Shown piece after piece: positions 12,881-20,942 of a stretch of DNA of 21,381 nt (within the stretch, counting starts at the first letter, position 1; every line of letters begins with the position of its first letter). The stretch spans positions 1 through 21,381 of the forward strand of contig CAKORZ010000016.1 of the NCBI GenBank assembly GCA_934101685.1, read 5' to 3'. The DNA is from an uncultured Bacilli bacterium. Its GTDB lineage: Bacteria > Bacillota_I > Bacilli_A > RFN20 > DUOF01. The notes beneath the pieces were generated by a model that saw only the letters and a list, made by a program, of their open reading frames with translations, was not told the origin of the DNA and ran no database searches. The translations under genes were made by a program, and so were the position numbers.

Positions 12881-14302
12881 ATGGCATTATTTGAAGTTAT
12901 ACCCGCTAATTTGTTTTCAATATTTAATTCAAAAAATAAAGATATATATGTTAGCAGTTTATTTTTATTAAGACAATCATTCAAGCAAGAACTAGTAATT
13001 GAAAAAGAAAATTTGATACATCAACTATCATCTGTTTTATCAACTGAGCTTTTATCTATAGATATTGATGAAGAAGAACCTTTTAATGATGGAAAAAAAT
13101 TAAATAGAGATGCTATGTCTTTAGCACGTTTCATGGTTAAAAGATTATGTGAAACAGGCTGGATAGAAATAGAATATGGAGTTGATACTTCATTCAAAGA
13201 ATATATAGCACTTGCTCCTTACTCAATAAAAATAATAAACACACTATATGCAATATTTAAAGAAGATGAACAGGGATATAATACTCATATGTATGCAATC
13301 TACTCTAACTTATTTCAAGCAGATACTGATAGAAAAGATTTCATGTACACTGCTCTTCTTAATGCATACGATAGAACAAACGATTTAGAAAATGACTTAA
13401 AAACTTTATATCACAACATAAGAAGAAAATATAATAAATTGAGTTTTTTAAATAGTGTTAATGAAGTTCTTGTAGATCACTTTGATAACTATCAAAAGAA
13501 AATAATCAATCAAATATACATGCCTATAAAAACAAAAGATTCAATCACTAGATTTAAAGGAAGCATAATTCAAATATTATTGAAATGGTTAAGACAAAAA
13601 GATAACTTAGATGAAATAGAAAAGCAAGCTTTCAATTTTCAAAAGTTTAATACACTAGATGAAGCTAGAGATGATGTAATAACAAAAATATACTTCATCG
13701 TAGATAAGCTTAACGAATTAGAAGATATGATCGATAGAATCGATGAAAAGAACACTAATTATGTAAGCGCTACTACAGAAAAAATGAAAGCATTACTTAA
13801 TAACGATAAAAGTATTAAAGCTAAAATGTCTAAATTAATGGATAAACTTGCAGATGCTGTTAGTGAAAGCAAAGAAGATGAATTGTTAGTTTCATTTAAT
13901 GAAAACTTATTCTTACAAAAATCAGCTTATTTAGCAGAAGATAGCTTATTCGTTAGAAGTTATACATCTCCATTAATGTCAAGTGAGCCACTTGAATTAG
14001 ATGATGGCAATTATGATCATATTGACGATATAGCTAGTGACTTTATTGAAAACATGAACAATACTTATTCTCACAAAAACATTATTGAATATGTTGAAAA
14101 TAGAATATTAAACAATAAAAATGAATTAGATTCTGCTCAATTAAAGATAAACAGTGACGAGGATTTAATTCTTACAATTCATTCAATGCTTAGAGGATGG
14201 GATAAAAATATATTCTACAAAATAGAGTTACACGATGGAAATGCTCATACAAGTGGTTACAGTATTCCAAACATGACATATCTTAGAAGGAGGAAGTTAT
14301 AA
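12881..14302 (+). CDS. jetA: Wadjet JetA family protein (MksF/kleisin-like subunit)
   Basis: A 473-residue protein whose start, MALFEVIPANLFSIFNSKN, and following LFLLRQSFKQEL match the JetA group seen with DUF4194 (JetB) and SMC-like ATPase (JetC) genes. In Wadjet and MksBEF complexes this subunit is the kleisin bridging the ATPase heads. Residues about 15-150 look like a winged-helix-rich N-terminal domain (ARFMVKRLCETGWIEIEYG), followed by long helices (about 160-345) compatible with a helical bundle or coiled coil. It binds no nucleotide itself. It is the first of three tightly packed genes; the jetB ribosome site lies inside its last codons. The family call is strong from sequence and context together; a defence role is not shown. 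Confidence 0.85.
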   Translation: MALFEVIPANLFSIFNSKNKDIYVSSLFLLRQSFKQELVIEKENLIHQLSSVLSTELLSIDIDEEEPFNDGKKLNRDAMSLARFMVKRLCETGWIEIEYGVDTSFKEYIALAPYSIKIINTLYAIFKEDEQGYNTHMYAIYSNLFQADTDRKDFMYTALLNAYDRTNDLENDLKTLYHNIRRKYNKLSFLNSVNEVLVDHFDNYQKKIINQIYMPIKTKDSITRFKGSIIQILLKWLRQKDNLDEIEKQAFNFQKFNTLDEARDDVITKIYFIVDKLNELEDMIDRIDEKNTNYVSATTEKMKALLNNDKSIKAKMSKLMDKLADAVSESKEDELLVSFNENLFLQKSAYLAEDSLFVRSYTSPLMSSEPLELDDGNYDHIDDIASDFIENMNNTYSHKNIIEYVENRILNNKNELDSAQLKINSDEDLILTIHSMLRGWDKNIFYKIELHDGNAHTSGYSIPNMTYLRRRKL

Positions 14303-14303
14303 T

Positions 14304-14966
14304 ATGTGGCTAGATACTTACAACAATTTAACAAATGCTGAAAAAGAAAGATTCGCTAAACTAGTAAATTATTTATTAAGCAAAACTTATGTTACTAGAG
14401 AAATATATGAATCAAAAGATCATTTAGGTAAAATAAATGCTGATTATCGTTTTATTGAAAAATACTATGATTTATTTGAGGGATATTTGAAAGTTATAAA
14501 TTGCACTTTAAAAACTGATGAAGTAGTTGGAGTTATTTATTTAGATAATGAATACGGTTACAACAAATTACACTTAGATAAATTAACAACATTGATATTA
14601 TTTACTTTAAGAACAATTTACGATGAAGAAAAAGAAAGAAATGCTTCAAGTAGTGTTGTATATATAACTACCGCTAGTTTAATCTATAAACTATTAGAAC
14701 TAAAAGTAGTATTAAAGAAACCTACAATGAAAGATATCGTAGAAAGTTTACGTTTATTAGTAACTCAAAACATTCTAACTAAAATTGAAGGATCTATTGA
14801 TGATTCAGCATGTCAATTAGCAATATTACCTACAATTTTATTAGCAGTAAGTAATGAAAAAATAGATGCTATTTACTCAATGGTATTTGCAGAAGAAAAA
14901 GAATTACCTATCAACTTAAATCAAGAAGTAGATGATAGTGTATTTGATTTAACTAAGGAGGGGTAA
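14304..14966 (+). CDS. jetB: Wadjet JetB / MksE-like subunit (DUF4194)
   Basis: A 220-residue DUF4194-type protein, the KITE/MksE-like winged-helix subunit that binds the kleisin in the condensin-like complex. Visible features are YLLSKTYVTREIYESKD (about residues 28-44), the mid-protein LDNEYGYNKLHLDKLTTLIL (about 80-99) followed by TLRTIYDEEKE, and a C-terminal winged-helix part with DIVESLRLLVTQNIL. It starts 1 nt after the jetA stop codon using AGGAGGAAG inside jetA, and ends 3 nt before jetC. Position between a JetA-like gene and an SMC-like ATPase fixes the assignment. Confidence 0.85.
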   Translation: MWLDTYNNLTNAEKERFAKLVNYLLSKTYVTREIYESKDHLGKINADYRFIEKYYDLFEGYLKVINCTLKTDEVVGVIYLDNEYGYNKLHLDKLTTLILFTLRTIYDEEKERNASSSVVYITTASLIYKLLELKVVLKKPTMKDIVESLRLLVTQNILTKIEGSIDDSACQLAILPTILLAVSNEKIDAIYSMVFAEEKELPINLNQEVDDSVFDLTKEG

Positions 14967-14969
14967 TAA

Positions 14970-17900
14970 ATGAAACTATTAAAGAAAATTGTATTAATTA
15001 ACTGGCACTATTTCCGTTTTGAAACATTAGAGTTAGATAACATAAACTTCTTAACAGGAAAAAATGGTGCAGGTAAAACAACTGTAATAGATGCTATTCA
15101 ACTATTAATGCTAGGAGATACTTCAGGACACTTCTTCAATAAAAGTGCTTCCGACAAATCAAGCCGTACATTAAAAGGATACTTAAGATGTGAAGTTGGT
15201 GATGACGATAATGGTAATATGCTTTATTTAAGAAATGGTCGTTTCACTTCTTATGTAGTTGGAGAATTTTACGATGATGTAAATAATGAATATTGTACAG
15301 TAGGTGTTGTATTTGATAACTATGAAGATGGATCTATCGATTATAAATATTTTAGTTATGATGGACCTATTCCAGAAAATAAATTTGTAGTAAACAAACT
15401 ACCTCTATCAATAAAAGAATTAAAAGTATACTTATTAGAAAATTATTATAAGAGTCAAATGTACTTCTTTGAAACAAACACAGCATATAGAGAATTCATT
15501 AAAGAAAAATTTGGTCACTTATCAAATTCATTCTTTGGCTTATTCAAAAAAGCTATCCCATTCTCACCTATTTCAAACATTGAAACATTTATCACTGAAT
15601 ATGTATGTGATGTTCAATCAACAATCGATATAGCTTCAATGCAAGAAAACATTAGAAACTATAAAAGACTAGAAGCTGATACTGAAACATTAGCTAAAAG
15701 AGTTGAAGAGTTAAAGAAAATTAAGGAAGTTTATGATACTTGGAAAAGTCAAGAAGATTCATTCTTAACTCAAAAATATATTTATCATCGTAGTGACTTA
15801 CAAATTAAAAATAAGCAACTAGAACTAAATAAAGAAAAGTTAACTGAAGGAAAAGAAGATTTAGGTCAATATTCACTATTAATAGATAAATGTGAACAAG
15901 AAATAAAAGCAAACATAGCTGCTAAAGAAAAGTTACTAGAAGAAAAATATTCTCTAGACATCTATAAGCAACAAGCTGTAATTGAAGATAAAAAAGCTAA
16001 AATTGATGCTCAAATAAAAGAATTACAAGATAGTGTTGAAGCTATCGTTACTAATATGGATAACTATCAATTACAATGGATGGGTTCAATAAATAAAATT
16101 CTTGCTTGTGATGTCCACGACAATGAAAACATCAATGAATTAAAAGCTATTGCTAAGCAATACTATAAAAGAATTGAAGAATTCAATACTAATATAGATT
16201 TAGAAAACCTAGACTTAGATTACTTCGTTGAAATGCAACAAAATATCAACAACTTAAAAACAGAAATAAGTGGAGTATTACATTCATTTAAAGAAGAAAT
16301 AAAGCAAAATAATCGCCGTTTAGCAGAAGTAACATCAAACTTATCTAACATTGATAGAGGGGTTAAAAACTATGACAATAGATTATTAACTTTAAAAAGA
16401 ATAATTGAGCAAAAATTAAAAGAAAGACATAATAAAAATGTTGAAGTTTCTATTCTTGCTGATTTACTTGAAGTAAAAAATCCTTTATGGAAAAATGCAA
16501 TTGAAGGTTACTTACATACTCAAAAATTCTATTTATTTATAGATCCTGTATACTTTGAAGAAGCATTAAAAATTTATGATGAAATTAAGTTTGAATACAA
16601 TTTATATGACTTTGGTTTAGTAGATTGCTTAAAAGTTAAACAAGCAAATCCTGTAAGAGTAAAAGGATCATTAGCAGAAGAATTAACAACTAATAACGAC
16701 TATGCAAGAGCGTATATAGATTCATTATTAGGAAATTTAATGAAGTGTGACAAAGTAGAAGACTTAAGAAAATATAATCGTTCAATTACCGTTACTGGTA
16801 TGACATATCAAGGATATGTAGCAAGACAAATTAATAAAGAAAGATGGCGTAATAGCTACATTGGTATCAATTCACTAGGAAGTGAAAAAGAATTCTTAGA
16901 AAATGAATTAAATGATTTACAAAATTCTAACAAGAAGTTAGAACAACTAATAGTTACATTCGAAGACGCTAGTAGAGTAGAAGTATTAAACTCTAACGAA
17001 ATTAAATCTATGAGTGAAATTAGTAAAGTTTATAAAAAGATGCCTGATTTAGTACATCAAAAAGATGAACTAGATAAAGAACTAGATAAACTTGATTTAA
17101 GTTATGTAGAAGTACTTGAAGCTAAAATAGATAAAGCACAAAATAAAGTTAGAGAATTCGAAGTGCAAAAAGATGAATTATTAACTAGTCAAGTAAAACA
17201 AAGAAGTGAGTTAGAAAGACTAGAAGAATTCGATATTCCTATGTATGCAGATCAAGTAAAAGAAGCTAAAGAAGTTATTTATAACATGTTTAATAAAGCA
17301 TGGATAATGTCTACTGGTGAACCTGCATTTATTGAAGAATTAGATAGAACAAAAAATATTAATACCTTATTAAATTTCTACAAATCTAAGTTAGAGCATG
17401 TAGATGGTCAAAATAAAGGTTTAAGAGATAAACTAATTATGTTAAGAAGCCAATACAATTCTGTATATCACATCTCATATAATCCTAATTCAAGTGATAA
17501 CACATTATATGATGATGAACTAAAAGAATTAGAAAGCAATAAGCTAGTAGATTATCAAGAAAAGATAACTATAGCTAAAGCAAACGCTATAGTTCAATTC
17601 AAGGATGACTTCCTAGCTAAATTAAAATCTAACTTTGACTCTGTAAAAATGCAAATAGATGCATTAAACGATGCTTTAAGTGGATCTAAGTTTGGTAATG
17701 ACTCTTACTATTTCACAATGACACCTAGAACAGAATACAAACAATACTATGACATGATTACAGATCCATTATTAATGGAAGGTTATAGTGTCGATGAAAA
17801 TTCTTTCCAAGAAAAATATAAAGATACTATTGAAGATTTATTTAGACAAATAACATTCGCAGATACAACTTTAGATATGAATACAAGAAGTGAAATTGAA

Positions 17901-18329
17901 AGAAATATTGCTAAATTCACTGATTACAGAACATATTTAAAATTTGATTTAATAGTTACCGATAGTGAAGGAAGAAAGCAACACTTATCAAAAACATTAT
18001 TGAAGAAATCTGGAGGAGAAACACAAACTCCATTCTATATCTCAGTTCTTGCTTCATTTGCTCAACTTTATAGAACAAATGATACAACTAACACTAAAAA
18101 TCAAACAGTTAGACTTATTGTATTTGATGAAGCCTTCTCTAAGATGGATAGTGAAAGAATTCAAGAATCAGTTAAGTTACTTAGAAACTATGGTTTACAA
18201 GCTATCCTTAGTGCTCCACCTGAAAAAATGTCTGATATCGTTCCTCTAGTAGATAATACTATCTGTATAGTAAGAGATGATCAAAAGTCATTTATTAGAA
18301 ACTATCAAAAAGAAGTCGTACAAGCATAA
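14970..18329 (+). CDS. jetC: Wadjet JetC / MksB-like SMC-family ATPase
   Basis: A 1119-residue SMC-like ATPase that dimerises and drives DNA loop extrusion in Wadjet/MksB complexes. Walker A is GKNGAGKTT (30-38). Long coiled coils occupy about 225-350 and 640-760, with a hinge-like region between (about 480-630). The ABC signature is KKSGGETQTPF (SGGE 1014-1017) and Walker B is RLIVFDEAFSK (D1053, E1054); all catalytic landmarks are intact. The ribosome site AAGGAGGGG ends just before the ATG. Known Wadjet operons continue with jetD, a toprim-type nuclease that cuts the trapped plasmid. Here the operon ends in a terminator 10 nt downstream and no jetD is present in the window. Confidence 0.93.
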   Translation: MKLLKKIVLINWHYFRFETLELDNINFLTGKNGAGKTTVIDAIQLLMLGDTSGHFFNKSASDKSSRTLKGYLRCEVGDDDNGNMLYLRNGRFTSYVVGEFYDDVNNEYCTVGVVFDNYEDGSIDYKYFSYDGPIPENKFVVNKLPLSIKELKVYLLENYYKSQMYFFETNTAYREFIKEKFGHLSNSFFGLFKKAIPFSPISNIETFITEYVCDVQSTIDIASMQENIRNYKRLEADTETLAKRVEELKKIKEVYDTWKSQEDSFLTQKYIYHRSDLQIKNKQLELNKEKLTEGKEDLGQYSLLIDKCEQEIKANIAAKEKLLEEKYSLDIYKQQAVIEDKKAKIDAQIKELQDSVEAIVTNMDNYQLQWMGSINKILACDVHDNENINELKAIAKQYYKRIEEFNTNIDLENLDLDYFVEMQQNINNLKTEISGVLHSFKEEIKQNNRRLAEVTSNLSNIDRGVKNYDNRLLTLKRIIEQKLKERHNKNVEVSILADLLEVKNPLWKNAIEGYLHTQKFYLFIDPVYFEEALKIYDEIKFEYNLYDFGLVDCLKVKQANPVRVKGSLAEELTTNNDYARAYIDSLLGNLMKCDKVEDLRKYNRSITVTGMTYQGYVARQINKERWRNSYIGINSLGSEKEFLENELNDLQNSNKKLEQLIVTFEDASRVEVLNSNEIKSMSEISKVYKKMPDLVHQKDELDKELDKLDLSYVEVLEAKIDKAQNKVREFEVQKDELLTSQVKQRSELERLEEFDIPMYADQVKEAKEVIYNMFNKAWIMSTGEPAFIEELDRTKNINTLLNFYKSKLEHVDGQNKGLRDKLIMLRSQYNSVYHISYNPNSSDNTLYDDELKELESNKLVDYQEKITIAKANAIVQFKDDFLAKLKSNFDSVKMQIDALNDALSGSKFGNDSYYFTMTPRTEYKQYYDMITDPLLMEGYSVDENSFQEKYKDTIEDLFRQITFADTTLDMNTRSEIERNIAKFTDYRTYLKFDLIVTDSEGRKQHLSKTLLKKSGGETQTPFYISVLASFAQLYRTNDTTNTKNQTVRLIVFDEAFSKMDSERIQESVKLLRNYGLQAILSAPPEKMSDIVPLVDNTICIVRDDQKSFIRNYQKEVVQA

Positions 18330-18339
18330 AAGTTAAAAT

Positions 18340-18379
18340 AAAAAATATCCATTATTGAAAAAATAAGGATATTTTTTTT
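18340..18379. terminator. bidirectional terminator between jetC and the MBL-fold gene
   Basis: AAAAAATATCC (18340-18350) pairs with GGATATTTTTT (18367-18377). An inner TTATT/AATAA stem can extend the hairpin, and A/T runs flank both sides. It ends the jetABC transcript and can also stop the convergent MBL-fold gene. Confidence 0.85.
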
Positions 18380-18382
18380 ATT

Positions 18383-19180
18383 TTATAAATTATAAATTTC
18401 ACCTGTTTTTATTACAGTTGCTCTAGAAGGAAAAGCCTTAACAAATTCTTCACATACTTCATCAGAAGTACAATGAGCTAACAATATCTTTTTCACATCA
18501 TTTTCCCTAAAATAATTTATTGTTTTTAAAGTCTCTTCAGTAACTTTTTTCAAGTGAAATCCACCTATTACTGCATAAATGCTATTACACTTGCAAATTT
18601 TCTTTGCATACTCTATAGTATTACAAATACCACTATGTGAACAACCAGAAACAATTATTAATCCTAAAGGAGTTTTTAAAGCTATTCCTGTATCATCAAA
18701 ATGCCTATAATCATTACCTTTCTCATCAACCATTGGTAACTTTCTACTTTCAAAATCTAGAGTATGCTCAATTTCTCCTAAAAATATTATATTATCACTA
18801 ATTTCTTTATATTTTTTAGTTAGATGCAAATTATACTTATTCTCTATTTCTTTTCTAGTTTGATTTAGCCCATCATATTTTCCTGTTCTTTTACTAATTC
18901 TATTTTTAAATATATCTTCATGAGCATATAAATCAATTTTTTTATCAATATTTAAAAATTTTAATCCATTACCATGATCATAATCTCCATGACTCAAAAC
19001 AATACAATCAATATCACTAATTTTAACATTCATTTTAGAGGCATTAAAAATAAACAAATCGCTTTGCCCTGCATCAAATAATATTTTCTTATTATCCATT
19101 TCTATTAATAATGATAAGCCATGTTCACACTTATAATCCAAACAACTTGTCCTATCATCATTTAAAACATGTATTTTCAT
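18383..19180 (-). CDS. MBL-fold metallohydrolase (COG1237-like)
   Basis: A 265-residue cytoplasmic metallo-beta-lactamase-fold protein. The metal-binding motif is SHGDYDHGNG (H64, D66, D68, H69), and further ligands are likely in GCSHSGICNT (H182), GGFHL (H209) and AHCT (H236). The SGCSHSGI and GGFHL signatures belong to the group annotated as dihydropterin/ribofuranosylaminobenzene-5'-phosphate synthase-like; true substrates are mostly unknown. The ATG at 19180 is preferred because AAGG lies 9 nt upstream, while the ATG at 19186 has its ribosome site only 2 nt away. It is transcribed toward jetC from its own extended -10 element (TGATATAAT, upstream of 19196), so it is probably not part of the jet operon. 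Confidence 0.85.
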   Translation of the reverse strand: MKIHVLNDDRTSCLDYKCEHGLSLLIEMDNKKILFDAGQSDLFIFNASKMNVKISDIDCIVLSHGDYDHGNGLKFLNIDKKIDLYAHEDIFKNRISKRTGKYDGLNQTRKEIENKYNLHLTKKYKEISDNIIFLGEIEHTLDFESRKLPMVDEKGNDYRHFDDTGIALKTPLGLIIVSGCSHSGICNTIEYAKKICKCNSIYAVIGGFHLKKVTEETLKTINYFRENDVKKILLAHCTSDEVCEEFVKAFPSRATVIKTGEIYNL

Positions 19181-19223
19181 ATTCATCTTCCTTACATGAC
19201 CAATTATATCATAAACATTGTAA

Positions 19224-19254
19224 TAAAAAAGGACATATAAGTATAATATGTCCT
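19224..19254 (-). terminator. terminator of the LRR operon
   Basis: On the minus strand AGGACATAT (19254-19246) pairs with ATATGTCCT (19238-19230) around a 7-nt loop and is followed by a T run. It overlaps the stop codon of the upstream gene and precedes the MBL-fold gene. Confidence 0.85.
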
Positions 19255-19936
19255 ATCTATTGTTTATTTTCTTAGAACCTATTTTCTCTAATGAATATTC
19301 ATCATTTTTAACTTTCAGTTCATATGTTTCAACACATTCTTTTACATCCTTAATATTATAATAAATCTTATTATTTACAAAGTAACCCTTTTTACCAACA
19401 ATAAATTTTTTATCTACTTCCTCATTAAATTGAAGTTTACTAGTATTTTTTGATTTACCACCATCTGAAATTCCAGTAGTAATATAAGGGACTGTTTCCA
19501 TTTTATAATAATTTTCTTCGCTTGCAGGAAGTTTAACTAACAATCCTTCATTATCAAAGTCAAAACCTCTTGCTAACACCCTAACTCTTACTTCATTACC
19601 TAAACCAAAATCGTTAATTTCTTCACTCATAGGATTAAGTTCATAGTTTATGCAATAAAATCTAGGCTCATTTTTTTTCTCACTAGTAATTTCAAACACA
19701 TCATCATAATCAAAGAAAACACCCATAAAACTATTAGGTCTAACATCAAAATCAATAACATCCTTAGTCCTTCTAATTTTAACATTATTACTTAATCTAT
19801 ATATCCTTTTCCCACTATAAGAAGCCATAACAACAATACCTAATGATTTCATCTTTTCTAATATCTCTTTATCTTCATTAGCTAAAGAATCAACTTTTAC
19901 GCCTCTTTTTAAATTAGCAACAAATTGTAATTTCAT
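19253..19936 (-). CDS. unrecognised protein with weak tRNA-ligase-phosphodiesterase-like motif
   Basis: A 227-residue soluble protein with no signal peptide or membrane segment; I do not recognise its family with confidence. Residues 117-168 (VRVRVLARGFDFDNEG, LLVKLP, VPYITTGISDGGKS, NTSKL) resemble the core strand and PHIT-G-P-S region of 2H-type phosphodiesterase domains found in fungal and plant tRNA ligases. The usual catalytic His of PHIT is a Tyr here (VPYIT), so activity is doubtful. The N-terminal 50 residues may be a small winged-helix fold (EDKEILEKMKSLGIVVM, then GKRIYRL). It starts 18 nt after the LRR gene stop with TAAGGAG as ribosome site, so the two form an operon. Confidence 0.45.
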   Translation of the reverse strand: MKLQFVANLKRGVKVDSLANEDKEILEKMKSLGIVVMASYSGKRIYRLSNNVKIRRTKDVIDFDVRPNSFMGVFFDYDDVFEITSEKKNEPRFYCINYELNPMSEEINDFGLGNEVRVRVLARGFDFDNEGLLVKLPASEENYYKMETVPYITTGISDGGKSKNTSKLQFNEEVDKKFIVGKKGYFVNNKIYYNIKDVKECVETYELKVKNDEYSLEKIGSKKINNR

Positions 19937-19954
19937 ATTTAACTCCTTATAAAA

Positions 19955-20800
19955 TTATTTTGTTTTCTTTGAACGAATTTGTTTCAATTCCTTTTGTGTT
20001 TTACAAACTAATTTTCCATCTTCAACATAATAAGCATATATCAAGTTATCTTGTTCATCAAATAATCCACAAATTGCTTTACCATCATAAGATACTTTAA
20101 TATGTTGATCATCTTGAGCTTTAACTGTAAATTTTTGCTTAGATGCTCTATCCTTTATAGTAACTTCTTTAAACTCTCTATCAAATAGTTCAAAAACCTT
20201 TCCTTTAAAATCAGGCCACACACTATAAATAGTTAATTTTTTAACTCCTGTATTATTTAATACATCATTTCCTATTTTTTCAATATGTCTAGGCAAAGAG
20301 ATTTCCTCTAATTGTCTACATTTTTCAAAAGCACCATCATCTAAAAATCTTACACTATTAGGCAAACGAACATAGATTAAATTTGAGCAATCATAAAAAG
20401 CATTTTTACCAATGTATTTTAAACCATCAGGCAACTTAATACCTGCTAGCATTTGACACTTAGCAAAAGCTAAATCGCCGATACTTTCAATTGTATTTTC
20501 TTCACTAAATTTAACAACACTTAAATTAGCGCAGTTATTAAATGTTCCCTCTTTTATTGCTTTTAAAGAAGAACTTTCACTATAGTCAACAAACTTTACA
20601 TCACTATCATAAAAAGCCCAAGGACCTATTTCTTCTAAATTATTTGTACATTTAAACTTTGCTACTTCATTGTTTGCTTCAAAAGCAAAAGGAGCAATTT
20701 TTTTTACTCCTGTACTTTCCTTTATTGAAAGTTTTCCCTTTTCCAATATTTCATTATCTCCAAATTCTATTCCTGTTAAAACTCCATCTACTATTTTCAT
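19955..20800 (-). CDS. BspA-type leucine-rich-repeat (LRR_5) protein
   Basis: A 281-residue protein with about seven BspA-like repeats of roughly 22-24 residues (IAPFAFEAN, IGPWAFYD, IKEGTFNNCANL, IGDLAFAKCQML, IGKNAFYDCSNL, LDDGAFEKCRQL, IGNDVLNN). A lysine-rich C-terminal domain of about 80 residues follows. Most BspA-like proteins are secreted, but no signal peptide or anchor is present here, so it is likely cytoplasmic; the partner is unknown. ATG at 20800 is preferred to a GTG at 20812 because AGAGGTG sits about 8-10 nt upstream. It is the first gene of a two-gene operon under a strong promoter with Spo0A boxes upstream. Confidence 0.8.
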   Translation of the reverse strand: MKIVDGVLTGIEFGDNEILEKGKLSIKESTGVKKIAPFAFEANNEVAKFKCTNNLEEIGPWAFYDSDVKFVDYSESSSLKAIKEGTFNNCANLSVVKFSEENTIESIGDLAFAKCQMLAGIKLPDGLKYIGKNAFYDCSNLIYVRLPNSVRFLDDGAFEKCRQLEEISLPRHIEKIGNDVLNNTGVKKLTIYSVWPDFKGKVFELFDREFKEVTIKDRASKQKFTVKAQDDQHIKVSYDGKAICGLFDEQDNLIYAYYVEDGKLVCKTQKELKQIRSKKTK

Positions 20801-20822
20801 ATTAAGCAACACCTCTAGTTAA

Positions 20823-20851
20823 ATTGTACTATTAGTTAAACACACTGTCAA
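20823..20851 (-). promoter_or_regulatory. strong sigma-A promoter of the LRR operon
   Basis: On the minus strand a perfect TTGACA (20846-20851) and TACAAT (20823-20828) are spaced by 17 nt, with transcription expected to begin near 20816, about 16 nt before the ATG. Just upstream lies a 9-nt-spaced repeat of GTTAGC (within 20864-20880) and then the Spo0A boxes. Confidence 0.8.
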
Positions 20852-20881
20852 TTATAAATTTGCTTGCTAACTCGCTAACTA

Positions 20882-20888
20882 TTCGACA
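20882..20888 (-). promoter_or_regulatory. Spo0A box (proximal)
   Basis: On the minus strand this is TTTGTCGAAT, an exact match to the 0A-box core TGTCGAA with the favoured preceding T. It lies about 30 nt upstream of the LRR operon -35. TGTCGAA was found only here and at 20936-20942 when the window was scanned by eye. Confidence 0.55.
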
Positions 20889-20896
20889 AAATTCCA

Positions 20897-20927
20897 CTCA
20901 CCTTCCCTTAATTTAGCGGCAGGGGAG
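20897..20927. other. GC-rich imperfect stem-loop between two Spo0A boxes
   Basis: CTCACCTTCC (20897-20906) pairs with GGCAGGGGAG (20918-20927) in eight of ten positions around an 11-nt AT-rich loop. It is conspicuously GC-rich for this genome and has no T run on either side, so it is not a terminator. It could be a protein-binding inverted repeat or 3'-UTR structure of the trmN6-like transcript. Confidence 0.4.
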
Positions 20928-20935
20928 TCCAACAA

Positions 20936-20942
20936 TTCGACA
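20936..20942 (-). promoter_or_regulatory. Spo0A box (distal)
   Basis: On the minus strand this is ATGTCGAATT, an exact TGTCGAA core in the same orientation as the proximal box, 54 bp away (about five helical turns). It begins immediately after the stop codon of the trmN6-like gene. Confidence 0.5.

Noticed and set aside
12881..18329. Housekeeping SMC-ScpA-ScpB or MukBEF
   Set aside because: The JetA-like start, DUF4194-type second gene and ATPase of about 1120 residues fit JetABC/MksBEF better, and the gene order differs from SMC-ScpAB.
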